Shown: positions 5,528 to 14,048 of the stretch, piece after piece | Numbering within the stretch: the stretch's first letter is position 1 | How the letters are laid out: every line of letters begins with the position of its first letter | Virus record (IMG/VR): IMGVR_UViG_3300025449_000065 | Coordinates: 1-21,260 of that record | Length of the DNA stretch: 21,260 nucleotides | Reading direction: 5' to 3' (one strand) | From: a virus | Made by a program: the position numbers and the translations under genes | Notes under the pieces: generated by a model | Seen by the model: the letters and a program-made list of their open reading frames with translations, nothing else | The model's database searches: none | Told to the model about the DNA's origin: nothing

Positions 5528-6796
5528 ATGACTACTCCAGTTTACGTATCACCTTTTACAGGAACCGTTGTTACAGCAACAGATGTGTCTTACTATGCTC
5601 TTGCATTTAGTTCAAATACACAACTTTTTTGGCCTTCTACAGTTAATAATTCTCAAACTCCTGCTGCAAGAATTATTGATTGCGTTGCTTCTTCTTCTGG
5701 CCTATCTATTGCTCTTCCTCCAGGTAATCAAGGGACATTAGGTGCCGATATTTTGTTTCGTAACTTAGGTGCTCAAGCATTTACTGTTACAGATTACGAT
5801 AGCGGCGCTTCATTTACTGTTCCTGTTGGTATATCTAAATACGTTTATTTAGTAGATAACACTACTGAAGCTGGTGTTTGGCATAATGTAACTTTTGCAG
5901 CTGGAACATCATACGCAGATGCAGCATCATTAGCCGGTGCCGGATTAACGACTGCATCTGGTAAATTAGCAACAACACAAAATCCAATTGATTTAACATC
6001 ATCTCCATTAATTAACGATGCCAGCCGTGCTGCCACGTTTGTTTGGAATGGCGGAACAGGAACATTTACACTTCCAGTTGTTTCTAGTTTATCCGCCGGT
6101 TGGTTTATTGGCTTTCGTAATAACGGAACCGGTTCTTTAAATATTAACCCAACATCTCCAAATACTATTAATGGTTTAACAACTATTGTAGCAAACCCCG
6201 GTGATTCTGGTTTTATTATGTTGGATACCAACAGTGGTGGTTTTATTACCGTTGGTTTAGCGCCAGTAAACAATGTAACTTTTACAGCGGCAACATACGA
6301 CGTTGACACCATTCCAGGTAACACATTTAGCTTAACTTCTTTTGCCCCAATTATTCAGACTTATATTGCACAATCTGGTACACGTACTAGCACTTTAGCA
6401 GTAACGTTACCCGCTATTACTCAAATTTATATTCTGGTTAATAACACAAACCAAACTGGTTATAATATTACATTCCAAAATCAAGGAAGTTCACAACCTC
6501 CTTTAATATTATCGGCCGGCACAGTTCAAACAGTTCTTAGCGACGGTTTAAACCTTTATCCTTTAACTACTTCATCTGCTGGTTTGTTTTATGCAGCAAA
6601 TGGTACAGCTTCTGTTCCGTCGTATTCTTTTAATAATGACACTGCAACAGGTATGTATCTTGTAGGTTCTTCTATTCTTGGATTGACAGCCAATGGACAT
6701 GAAATTATTCAAATGGATAATTCAAACTTGTCCGCACCTCTTGTAACTGTAAACGCAACACTTAAAGCTCAATTAATTCCTGGTGGGACGTTCTAA
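5528..6796 (+). CDS. Fibre-like virion protein with three beta repeats, no S74 domain
   Basis: A 422-residue beta-rich protein poor in Lys. It contains three degenerate repeats (about residues 58-122, 176-245 and 290-346), each with a Leu-Pro start, a central 'F(R)N.G' strand (ILFRNLG, FIGFRNNG, ITFQNQG), a Pro/Ala-Gly turn and a terminal L.D or LSDG. Near the end is PSYSFNNDTATGMYLVGSSI (364-383), a stalk motif commonly found in fibres just upstream of S74 chaperones, but the protein stops soon afterwards (LIPGGTF). It lies between the adaptor and nozzle-like genes, so it is probably a tail-attached fibre or a decoration of the nozzle. The exact role is not known. Confidence 0.65.
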   Translation: MTTPVYVSPFTGTVVTATDVSYYALAFSSNTQLFWPSTVNNSQTPAARIIDCVASSSGLSIALPPGNQGTLGADILFRNLGAQAFTVTDYDSGASFTVPVGISKYVYLVDNTTEAGVWHNVTFAAGTSYADAASLAGAGLTTASGKLATTQNPIDLTSSPLINDASRAATFVWNGGTGTFTLPVVSSLSAGWFIGFRNNGTGSLNINPTSPNTINGLTTIVANPGDSGFIMLDTNSGGFITVGLAPVNNVTFTAATYDVDTIPGNTFSLTSFAPIIQTYIAQSGTRTSTLAVTLPAITQIYILVNNTNQTGYNITFQNQGSSQPPLILSAGTVQTVLSDGLNLYPLTTSSAGLFYAANGTASVPSYSFNNDTATGMYLVGSSILGLTANGHEIIQMDNSNLSAPLVTVNATLKAQLIPGGTF

Positions 6797-8962
6797 ATGG
6801 CGGCTGATAATCAGCAACAGGACACCTCGCAATATACATCAATTTATTCCCTGGCTATTCCAGCTGGCATTAAACGCGATGGTACACAATTTCAAAACGA
6901 CCAATACACCGATGGTGTATGGTGCCGTTTTCAACGTGGCGACCCCAAAAAAATGGGTGGTTACCGCACACTATTTCAAAGCCTAGTTGGTATTTACCGC
7001 GGTTTGGTTGCGCAACCATTTAATGGTGTAAATTACATTTTTGCAGGTAACTATCAAGAACTAGATGTATTTACAACCGGCACAACTTATGCCACAGGTA
7101 GCGGTCCATTTACTGTAAATATTTTACCGGGCACTGTTTATTTTACATTGGTGTCTAATACAACATCTTCTTTTGTTGTTGCTGGTAACCAAACAACTTT
7201 ATTTTCAACGGGTACTAAAGTTATTTTTAGCCAGACTGGTACACCTACTGTTTATACAGTAAGTACATCTTCCTACACCTCCCCAAACACCACAGTAAAC
7301 GTTACTGGCGGTTCTATTTCTGGTACTCCCGCTAAAGCATGGTTAGATAATACTCCGGTATTTACCGGAGACGCAGATCTTCAAACAGACCCATCTATTG
7401 GCAACTATCGAGTTACTTGGCAATTTGATTCAATATTTAGCCCATCTGGCGGCAATTTGCAAATTCTTGCACATCCAGGCTATAATTTGGAAAATATTGA
7501 TAACGGTGTTGTAAGCCAAGTTTTAATTGGTAACATTACCCCAGACTCAACCGGCACTTGGAATTTTTCTGGACTGTCTGATAGTGCCGGTCAAAACCCA
7601 ACATATAGGCCAATCAGTGTTGACGGTGGTGTTTGTGTTTTGTATCCATTTATTTTTGTTTATGGTTCTAGTGGATATATTGCAAATAACAACGTTAGCA
7701 CAACCTATGCTAATCAAAGTCCATACGATTGGAACGGTACATTTGCTAACCAAGTAAACGTAGCATCCTCAAAAGTAGTTAAGGGTATGCCAATGCGTGG
7801 TGGTACTAACTCACCATCTGGTTTGTTTTGGGCTACTGACTCCCTTATTCGTGCGTCTTTTAATTCACAGGCAACTGGAATTTACTGGACATACGATATT
7901 ATTTCTAGCCAAATCTCCATCATGTCTTCCAACGCTGTTGTGGAAATGGACGGAATTTATTTCTGGATGGGTGTTGATCGTTTCTATCTATACAACGGTT
8001 CTGTACAAGTATTACCAAACGATAAAAACGTAAACTGGTTGTTTGACAACATTAACTACGAACAACGCCAAAAAGTGTGGGCTACTAAGATTCCACGCTA
8101 CAATGAGATTTGGTTTTTTTATCCACGTGGCACAGCAACAGAATGCACAGATGCAATTATTTACAACGTAAAAGATAAACTTTGGTACGACGCCGGTTCT
8201 GCTGCTGGAGCACAACGCTCTTGTGGATATACTACTGAGATTTTTCCGGCCCCTATTTGGGCTGATTGGAACTATGATCCAGTGTTTAGTAAACCTTTTA
8301 CAGTTATTGCTCACCCAGCTAGTTTGCCAGCACCAAATCAAAATCAATTTTATTTATATGGTGACCAGACTATTACGTTCAGCCCCGGTGATTCAGTATC
8401 GCTGTCTACTACAAATACATTTAATAAAACCTATAAAATTACAAACAGTATTAATATATACAACACTACTATTGGAACCCCTGGTGTTACTAGAGTAACA
8501 GTTTCTGAAAACTTTTCACCGTCACCAATAGTTGGTCAAAACGTATTTTTTGTTGCCGGTGGATTTAACATTTGGCAACATGAATCCGGCCAAAATCAAA
8601 TCGGTTTGTTAGGTGAAACTGCTGTTTATTCCAGCATTACAACCAGTGATATTGGTTGGTTAACTGGGACACCTAGCCAAGATGGTTTGGTTGGTGTTAA
8701 TCGCCGTATGCACTTACGTCGTGTTGAGCCTAACTTTTTACAAACCGGTGTAATGTCTATGAGTATTTTAGGTCGTAAATTTGCTGGTAGCCCAATGCAG
8801 GAAATTTCTGGCCCGTATTACTTTAACCAAGATACTGGGAAAATTGACCTTCGTGTAGAATACCGTTTGGTTCGTTTAAAGTTTGAATCTAACGTAATTA
8901 ACGGTAACTATGAAATGGGTCGTAACCTAATTACAGCAGAGTTTGGTGATGAGCGCCCTTAA
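6797..8962 (+). CDS. Tail nozzle-like protein (beta-propeller type)
   Basis: A 721-residue protein starting directly behind the previous stop (TAAATG). Near the N-terminus it has DGVWCRFQRGDPKKMGGYRT (39-58), the pattern shared by podovirus nozzle/tail-stabilisation proteins of the P22 gp10 and T7 gp12 kind. The central part (about 330-480) contains LFWATDSLIRASF, DGIYFWMGVDRFYLYNG, PRYNEIWFFYPRG and DAIIYNVKDKLWYDAG, typical blade-like repeats of that group. The end has a conserved RMHLRRVEP. Two beta domains (about 93-190 and 498-590) look like insertions of the same kind. The protein would form the distal tube of the short tail through which DNA leaves. Confidence 0.78.
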   Translation: MAADNQQQDTSQYTSIYSLAIPAGIKRDGTQFQNDQYTDGVWCRFQRGDPKKMGGYRTLFQSLVGIYRGLVAQPFNGVNYIFAGNYQELDVFTTGTTYATGSGPFTVNILPGTVYFTLVSNTTSSFVVAGNQTTLFSTGTKVIFSQTGTPTVYTVSTSSYTSPNTTVNVTGGSISGTPAKAWLDNTPVFTGDADLQTDPSIGNYRVTWQFDSIFSPSGGNLQILAHPGYNLENIDNGVVSQVLIGNITPDSTGTWNFSGLSDSAGQNPTYRPISVDGGVCVLYPFIFVYGSSGYIANNNVSTTYANQSPYDWNGTFANQVNVASSKVVKGMPMRGGTNSPSGLFWATDSLIRASFNSQATGIYWTYDIISSQISIMSSNAVVEMDGIYFWMGVDRFYLYNGSVQVLPNDKNVNWLFDNINYEQRQKVWATKIPRYNEIWFFYPRGTATECTDAIIYNVKDKLWYDAGSAAGAQRSCGYTTEIFPAPIWADWNYDPVFSKPFTVIAHPASLPAPNQNQFYLYGDQTITFSPGDSVSLSTTNTFNKTYKITNSINIYNTTIGTPGVTRVTVSENFSPSPIVGQNVFFVAGGFNIWQHESGQNQIGLLGETAVYSSITTSDIGWLTGTPSQDGLVGVNRRMHLRRVEPNFLQTGVMSMSILGRKFAGSPMQEISGPYYFNQDTGKIDLRVEYRLVRLKFESNVINGNYEMGRNLITAEFGDERP

Positions 8963-9212
8963 AAACTTTCAACAGTTTTTTCCCTGTTTACCAGACTATA
9001 TGACATGGGAAGATTGGAATGGTAATTTGGCAATTTACTATGGCCAAAAGAACATTGAGTTTTCCCCAGAAGAAAATTGGCAGTACGGAGCTATGAATAT
9101 TGTGCTATCCGAGACTTTTGGTACATATCCTGTACCTTCTCCCAGTACCTATGATAATTGGCAGGATTGGGCTAAAGATTTTACTGAAATAATTAATGGT
9201 CCAAGTCGTTGA
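8949..9212 (+). CDS. Small acidic phage protein, function unknown
   Basis: I start at ATG 8949, giving 87 residues; an upstream TTG at 8943 would add only two codons. It overlaps the end of the nozzle-like gene by 14 bases. The protein is rich in Trp, Tyr and acidic residues (LPDYMTWEDWNGNLAIYYGQ, EENWQYGAM, TYDNWQDWAKDFTEIING), so it may be a compact virion or assembly protein. I do not recognise the family. A terminator follows immediately, making it the last gene of this transcription block. Confidence 0.7.
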   Translation: MSALKNFQQFFPCLPDYMTWEDWNGNLAIYYGQKNIEFSPEENWQYGAMNIVLSETFGTYPVPSPSTYDNWQDWAKDFTEIINGPSR

Positions 9213-9214
9213 TT

Positions 9215-9238
9215 TAGGGCGAAAAACGCCCTATTTTT
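9215..9238 (+). terminator. Rho-independent terminator
   Basis: TAGGGCG, an AAAAA loop, and CGCCCTA form a strong 6-7 bp GC-rich stem followed by TTTTT, three bases after the stop of the preceding gene. The T-run also begins copy C of the shared intergenic element, so transcription probably stops and restarts here. Confidence 0.85.
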
Positions 9239-9254
9239 GCATTAGTATAGGTAG
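9236..9254 (+). promoter_or_regulatory. Copy C of the TTTGCATTAKTATA intergenic element
   Basis: TTTGCATTAGTATAGGTAG lies between the terminator and the GNAT-like gene, and differs from copy B at a single base (TATAGG versus TATAAG). Because a terminator directly precedes it and an eight-kilobase operon follows, a promoter role is the simplest reading. No -35 box is seen at the right distance (AAAACG). Confidence 0.55.
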
Positions 9255-9275
9255 AAATATTTAATAAAAGAGAAC

Positions 9276-9770
9276 ATGTCCTCATTTGTTGATTCTAAAC
9301 ATCAAAAATTAAGCCAAGAGGAAATCTTTGCGATTGCCGCTAAAGAGACTGGCGGTAAATACACGCCTGAGCAAATCAAGGCTAGTATGGCTTTGGAAGT
9401 ATCACAATTGCATGCTCTTTGTATGCAACAAGGAAACACAATTTTTGTAGTGCATCCAACACCAGTGGACAAAACCATTGGTGTTTTTCGCGCTTTAAAC
9501 GCGGATACAATGCCTAACTATTTAAAAAACAGTTTAGTATTTACTAAAGCTATGGGCTTGGCTGGGTTTAAACATCTGGTTACTCAGTTTGAAGAGCCTT
9601 CTTTATTAAATATTTTTAAATACGTTAAACGTAATCGCCCGTTTCCTAACATGGGATACATGGTTCAAAAAACTAAAGATCACCAATATAAAGTTACTGT
9701 CAATTTAGGCGACGCTAAAAAAGGTGGTCTCCCAGACCAAGCACAACCTCAAGAACAAGGGGCGCTATAA
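9276..9770 (+). CDS. GNAT-fold-like small virion-associated protein
   Basis: A 164-residue protein with AAAAGAGA ribosome site, the first gene behind the terminator/element pair. The order of elements resembles a degenerate acyl-CoA N-acyltransferase (GNAT) fold: a beta strand FVVHP, VFRALNADTMPNYLKNSLVF, a helix AKAMGLAGFKHLVTQFEEPS, then LLNIFKYVKRNRPFPNMGYM and a closing strand YKVTVNLG. Such proteins occur in podovirus ejection-protein operons. The usual acetyl-CoA loop (Q/R-x-x-G-x-G/A) is not obvious, so enzymatic activity is doubtful. The tail is Gln/Pro-rich. Its stop overlaps the next start (TAATG). Confidence 0.55.
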   Translation: MSSFVDSKHQKLSQEEIFAIAAKETGGKYTPEQIKASMALEVSQLHALCMQQGNTIFVVHPTPVDKTIGVFRALNADTMPNYLKNSLVFTKAMGLAGFKHLVTQFEEPSLLNIFKYVKRNRPFPNMGYMVQKTKDHQYKVTVNLGDAKKGGLPDQAQPQEQGAL

Positions 9771-12700
9771 TGGGTGGAGTGGCAGATGCAGTTTCCAACG
9801 TAGTAAGTGATATTGGCGGTGCAGTTGGCGACGTTGTAAATACCGTTGGAACTATTGCAGAAGATACCGTCCACGTTGTTGAGCAAGCTGCTAATACTGT
9901 AGGACATGCTTTAGAGTCTGTTGGAAAAACTGTTGTTAATGATCCTATAGGCACACTTGCCAAAGTTGGTGCCGTTGTAACACAACAGTATTGGGCTTTG
10001 CCGCTTATTTCTGCCGCAGATGTAGTTGCTCACGGTGGTAACTTAGAACAAGCCGCTATTGCTGGCGGGGTATCATACATTGGCGGTAATATTGCTGCGG
10101 GTGTTAGTGATGCTTTAGCAACTAGTGCAGATTCAACATTGCAAGGCGTTCAAACAACAGCAGACGGTAGCACAGTGTATACCTATAGTGATGGTAGTAC
10201 AATGACTCAAACTGCTGCCGGTGAAACTTCATACACAGATCCAACCGGATTAAGTCAGGGCACAGCAAATGCTCTTGGTGGTGCTGCAGCAAATGCTGCT
10301 AAAACACTAGTTCAAACAGGTGATATTACTAAAGCAATTACATCTGGTGCTATTAGCGGAGCTGGTGGTTATCTTGGTTCAGAAGCTAGCGGCGCCCTTC
10401 AAGGTGAGGGTGTTGGTACAGGAACTGCTAATGTAACTGGCGGTATTGCTGGTTCTACAGCAGCTGGTATTCTTGCAGGAAAAACCGGCAGTGATGCGTT
10501 AGCTGGTGCAATTTCTGGTTCCATTATGAAAACTGTAATGGGTCAAGCTAGTAGCACATTAAAGTCTGCATGGAATGATGCAAACAATACAGTTTCCGAA
10601 TACAATACTCAATTAGATTCAGCAAAACAATTTTTATCAAACGAGTTAACACCAGCACAACAAGATGCAACCGCAGCACAAACTGCTGCTAAAACATCTT
10701 ATGATAATTACAATAATTTAAATAGTCAATTTAATGATTTAGTAAGCAAATATAATGATGCTAAAAATTCTGGTGATACTGCATCTGCAAATACTTATGC
10801 TGATCAAGCCAATGCGTTAATACCACAATTAAACGCAGCTACAGACCAGTATAACAAAGACGCTGGAACTTACCAAACAGCCTTAGATAAATTTAATAAT
10901 TTAAATAGCCAGTTTACAGACACAACTAGTAAGCTGTCAGATTTAAAAAATACGTATTCAGAACAAAACGCAGCATTAACGCAACAGTCTGCAGAGTTAC
11001 AAGCAGCAGCTCAAAAAGTTGCTGGCATGTCTACAGAAGCCCAAACAGCTTTTACAAATGCAACAGGTACTGGCGCCGATATTGCAACAGCATTAGATAC
11101 AACTACTAAAGTTAATAGCATGAATGATGCCGCACAAGCAACATTCAATAGGCAGTTTGCTCAAAATGGTAGTTTAACAGATTCATTAAATCAAGCTAGT
11201 ACTGTTAACTCTTTAGATTCTAATCAGTTATCTGCTTACACTCAAGCAGTTAAAAACAATTTGAATTACGACCAGTCTTTGACTGTGGCAAGTAACGCTG
11301 CTAATTTTAATGCTGCTGGTCAGGACGCGTATGCTCAAGCATTAAAAGCTGGTAATAGTGCGCAAGATGCTTCAGAATTGGCATTGTTAACACAAGCAAC
11401 AGCACCGGATACGCCATCTATAACTGGCAGTGATGTAGTAAGTGCTTTAACTGGTAGCTCGACTGCAAACGCAGCTGAAACACCGGCGCCAGCTAGTACA
11501 GTTGAAGGTACGTATCACCAAGACCCAAGCACAGGTATGTGGAGTGTTGTTGGAACTGGACCAGATGGTAAGCAAGTAACATTAGTGCCTTTAGCTCAAG
11601 GAGCAGGTGCTCCATTAGTTGAAGGCGCTTCCGCTGGTCAATATAGTCTTGGTGCCGACAATACTGCGGTTCCTGTTTCATCTACCCCAACATTGGTATC
11701 TGAAACAACGGACCCAGCAACTGGTAACGTAACACAAAAACTTAGCGATGGTACAACTAAAGTATTAGATGCTAATGGTGATCCTGTTGCAACAACAAGT
11801 CCAAGTCAAACAGAAGCCCAACCAGGTGCTACAGGAACAGAAACACAGCCGCCTGCAACAGCATCTGATAGTTCTTCTGGAACCGGCGGAACGTCTATTG
11901 CTGCAGCATTAACAAACACAACTGGTTTGCCAGTTGGTGGTACACCTAGCAGTACAGGTACAGCTCCTGTAAAAGCTCCGCTAGTATGGAGTCCATCTTT
12001 AGGTAAATGGATTCCAGCTGGTTCTGCCGCAACTGCTGCGGCTGCAGCGGCACCGGTAGCTTCTACTGCTACTACCGCAACGGCACCAGCAACTACAGCA
12101 CCAGTGACAACACCAGCACCAGTTGCTAGTACAGACATTAAAGATTTAACCCCAGGTTTAACTAAGGGATCTGAGTTTAAATTTGCTAATGAACCAACGT
12201 TTACACCGCAATTAACCCAAATGCCACAACAGGCTATTAACCCAGACTATGCGACTGAAATTATGAGTGCAGCTACAGGCGGATCAACTAACAACGCTAA
12301 TACAACTTCATCGTCAACTATTACGGATTTGACTCCGACGTTGACACAAGCTGGTAATAAGTTTAAATTTGCGTCTTCACCAACATTTACACCGGGTACA
12401 TTTACTCCTGTAATGACTGGTGCTTTACCATCGTCGCAAAACATTTTAGCTGCTGCAACAGGTGGTCAAGTTCCTGGATATGCTGAAGGTCAAAGCGTTC
12501 AAATGCCAGATGCCCCATCACCCTATTTGCGCCCAACATTAACACATGGTCGTGGTTTACAACCATTTAGCCATTTTGGTGGTGCGCAATTTCCAGGATA
12601 CCAGCCACAGCGTTTTGCTGCAGGTGGTAGTCCAGATATTCCAGAAGGGCATGATCCACAGTTCTTTAGTGAAGGTGGTTTAAACTCATTAGAAAACAAA

Positions 12701-12949
12701 TTTGTTACTGGTGACGGTGACGGAACTAGCGATAGCGTAGCAGCTATGCTGGCAAAGGGTGAGTTTGTAATCCCTGCTGATGTAGTATCAGATTTAGGAA
12801 ACGGTAGCAACGATGCTGGTGCAGAAGTTCTTGATGAGTTTTTAAAAACAATTCGTGAGCACAAACGTGCAGCAGACGCAAAAAATTTACCGCCCGACAG
12901 TAAGGGCGCCCTCGCATATTTATTAGACGCAAAACGTAAGGTAGGCTAA
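9770..12949 (+). CDS. Large internal virion / DNA-ejection protein candidate
   Basis: A 1059-residue protein rich in Ala, Gly, Thr and Ser. The N-terminus (1-65) is an amphipathic Val/Gly-rich helix region, followed by Ala/Gly-rich hydrophobic segments (about 85-250) able to enter membranes. Residues about 264-425 look coiled-coil, with an internal repeat FNDL/FTD after NNLNSQF (near 311 and 372). Then a Thr/Pro/Ala-rich linker, and a repeated unit DLTP-x-LT-FKFA-PTFTP-AATGG (about 790-880). The C-terminal 80 residues have GDGDGTSDSVAAMLAKGEFV and IPADVVSDLGNGS, a recurring end motif of long phage internal and tape-measure proteins. It probably rides inside the head and helps form the DNA channel across the host envelope; this is inference from context and composition. 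Confidence 0.65.
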   Translation: MGGVADAVSNVVSDIGGAVGDVVNTVGTIAEDTVHVVEQAANTVGHALESVGKTVVNDPIGTLAKVGAVVTQQYWALPLISAADVVAHGGNLEQAAIAGGVSYIGGNIAAGVSDALATSADSTLQGVQTTADGSTVYTYSDGSTMTQTAAGETSYTDPTGLSQGTANALGGAAANAAKTLVQTGDITKAITSGAISGAGGYLGSEASGALQGEGVGTGTANVTGGIAGSTAAGILAGKTGSDALAGAISGSIMKTVMGQASSTLKSAWNDANNTVSEYNTQLDSAKQFLSNELTPAQQDATAAQTAAKTSYDNYNNLNSQFNDLVSKYNDAKNSGDTASANTYADQANALIPQLNAATDQYNKDAGTYQTALDKFNNLNSQFTDTTSKLSDLKNTYSEQNAALTQQSAELQAAAQKVAGMSTEAQTAFTNATGTGADIATALDTTTKVNSMNDAAQATFNRQFAQNGSLTDSLNQASTVNSLDSNQLSAYTQAVKNNLNYDQSLTVASNAANFNAAGQDAYAQALKAGNSAQDASELALLTQATAPDTPSITGSDVVSALTGSSTANAAETPAPASTVEGTYHQDPSTGMWSVVGTGPDGKQVTLVPLAQGAGAPLVEGASAGQYSLGADNTAVPVSSTPTLVSETTDPATGNVTQKLSDGTTKVLDANGDPVATTSPSQTEAQPGATGTETQPPATASDSSSGTGGTSIAAALTNTTGLPVGGTPSSTGTAPVKAPLVWSPSLGKWIPAGSAATAAAAAAPVASTATTATAPATTAPVTTPAPVASTDIKDLTPGLTKGSEFKFANEPTFTPQLTQMPQQAINPDYATEIMSAATGGSTNNANTTSSSTITDLTPTLTQAGNKFKFASSPTFTPGTFTPVMTGALPSSQNILAAATGGQVPGYAEGQSVQMPDAPSPYLRPTLTHGRGLQPFSHFGGAQFPGYQPQRFAAGGSPDIPEGHDPQFFSEGGLNSLENKFVTGDGDGTSDSVAAMLAKGEFVIPADVVSDLGNGSNDAGAEVLDEFLKTIREHKRAADAKNLPPDSKGALAYLLDAKRKVG
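12137..12395 (+). repeat. Tandem imperfect repeat inside the 1059-aa gene
   Basis: Two units, beginning at 12137 and 12319, encode IKDLTPGLT...FKFANEPTFTP and ITDLTPTLT...FKFASSPTFTP, each followed by an AATGG motif (12274-12288 and 12454-12468). The DNA has diverged but the protein pattern is kept, so the duplication is old. Confidence 0.7.
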
Positions 12950-12951
12950 TC

Positions 12952-14046
12952 ATGGCTGGATTAAATAATTTATTATCCGATTCCCAACAAACAACCACAA
13001 CGATGCCAGCTTGGTATGACCAAGCACAACAGGCAATTGTTAATCAGGGGACTCAAGCAGCTGCTGCGGCGCCTACAATGGCCAATACAACAGCTCAGCA
13101 AGCTATTAACACGCTGCAAGGGCCTACTAATCCTTTTACCCAAGCTCAGGGCACATTACAACAAATTTCTAGTGGTGCAGCCAATCCTTGGATTACTAAT
13201 CCCGTAACTGGAGCTGTAACACCTAATACCCAAACAGCTATGGGTGGTTTGTTCCAAGCTGAAAATCAACAGTTAAATCAACTGTTACCTAACTATACTG
13301 CCGGCGCAGAAGCTAGTGGTATTGGTTCTGGTAACTTTGGTAGCTTGCGTGGTCAGACTGCAGTAGATAAAGCTAAAGCTGACGCGTTCTCTAACCTTAC
13401 AGCTCAACAAATGGCTGCTGCACTGCAAAACCAGCAAACAGGTCAGGCAGCTGCTGCTAACTTAGGTAACGTTGGTTCACAAGGTATTACATCAGAAATG
13501 AACGTTGGTACAGCCCAACAAAATGCCCCATTCCAAACTGTTGGAAACTTGGCCAGCTTGTTAGGAACGTTGCAAGCCCCCACAACAGTTACAAGCCAAA
13601 AACAACTTTCACCATTGGGTCAAATGACAACCCTTGGAAATACATTACAAGGTGGCTTGACAGCACTTGGCAATACTTCAGCTGGTGCAAGTTTATTAAA
13701 ATCTTTAGGATTAACTGGTTTAGTACCAGGTAGCAATAAAACTACTACAACTGGTGGTGGCACTTCTACAGGCGGTGTTAATACAACAGGTCAAGGTCAA
13801 ACTACTGTAGCTCTTCCTGTTGACCCAAGTTGGGGTGCCCCTGTTGCTGGTACTGGTGCTAATGGTGGTGCTGGTGCTGGACAGATTTTAGGAACCGATG
13901 GCAACGTGTATAATGATCCTTCTTATGGAACAAACGCTGGCGGATTAGATACAGGCATTTACGGCCCAACACCAAGTGGTAGCAATATTGATTTGCAACC
14001 AACTGATACAACTGTAACCGATACGCAGCAACAATACGGAGTTTAA
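12952..14046 (+). CDS. Gln/Ala/Gly/Thr-rich internal virion protein candidate
   Basis: A 364-residue protein starting MAGLNNLLSD two bases after the previous stop. It is dominated by Gln, Ala, Thr and Gly, with a middle part resembling phage ejection proteins: LFQAENQQLNQLLPNYTAGA, then EASGIGSGNFGSLRGQTAVD and KAKADAFSNLTAQQM (about 100-160), which suggests helices with short linkers. Residues about 250-300 are Gly/Thr-rich and probably disordered. There is no signal peptide and few charged residues. Its size and place, ahead of two larger helical proteins, are reminiscent of the T7 gp14-gp15-gp16 series, but sequence identity to those is not claimed. Confidence 0.6.
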   Translation: MAGLNNLLSDSQQTTTTMPAWYDQAQQAIVNQGTQAAAAAPTMANTTAQQAINTLQGPTNPFTQAQGTLQQISSGAANPWITNPVTGAVTPNTQTAMGGLFQAENQQLNQLLPNYTAGAEASGIGSGNFGSLRGQTAVDKAKADAFSNLTAQQMAAALQNQQTGQAAAANLGNVGSQGITSEMNVGTAQQNAPFQTVGNLASLLGTLQAPTTVTSQKQLSPLGQMTTLGNTLQGGLTALGNTSAGASLLKSLGLTGLVPGSNKTTTTGGGTSTGGVNTTGQGQTTVALPVDPSWGAPVAGTGANGGAGAGQILGTDGNVYNDPSYGTNAGGLDTGIYGPTPSGSNIDLQPTDTTVTDTQQQYGV

Positions 14047-14048
14047 TA

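Noticed and set aside
5845-6324. 159-codon open frame on the minus strand
   Set aside because: It is antisense to the fibre-like gene, with no start signal or recognisable motif; long shadows are expected in Thr/Val/Asn-rich coding DNA.
11950-12140. Thr/Ala/Pro-rich repetitive DNA considered as a satellite or variable region
   Set aside because: It is low-complexity coding sequence of a linker in the 1059-aa protein; no repeat unit of constant length and no reverse transcriptase for a diversity-generating element is present.
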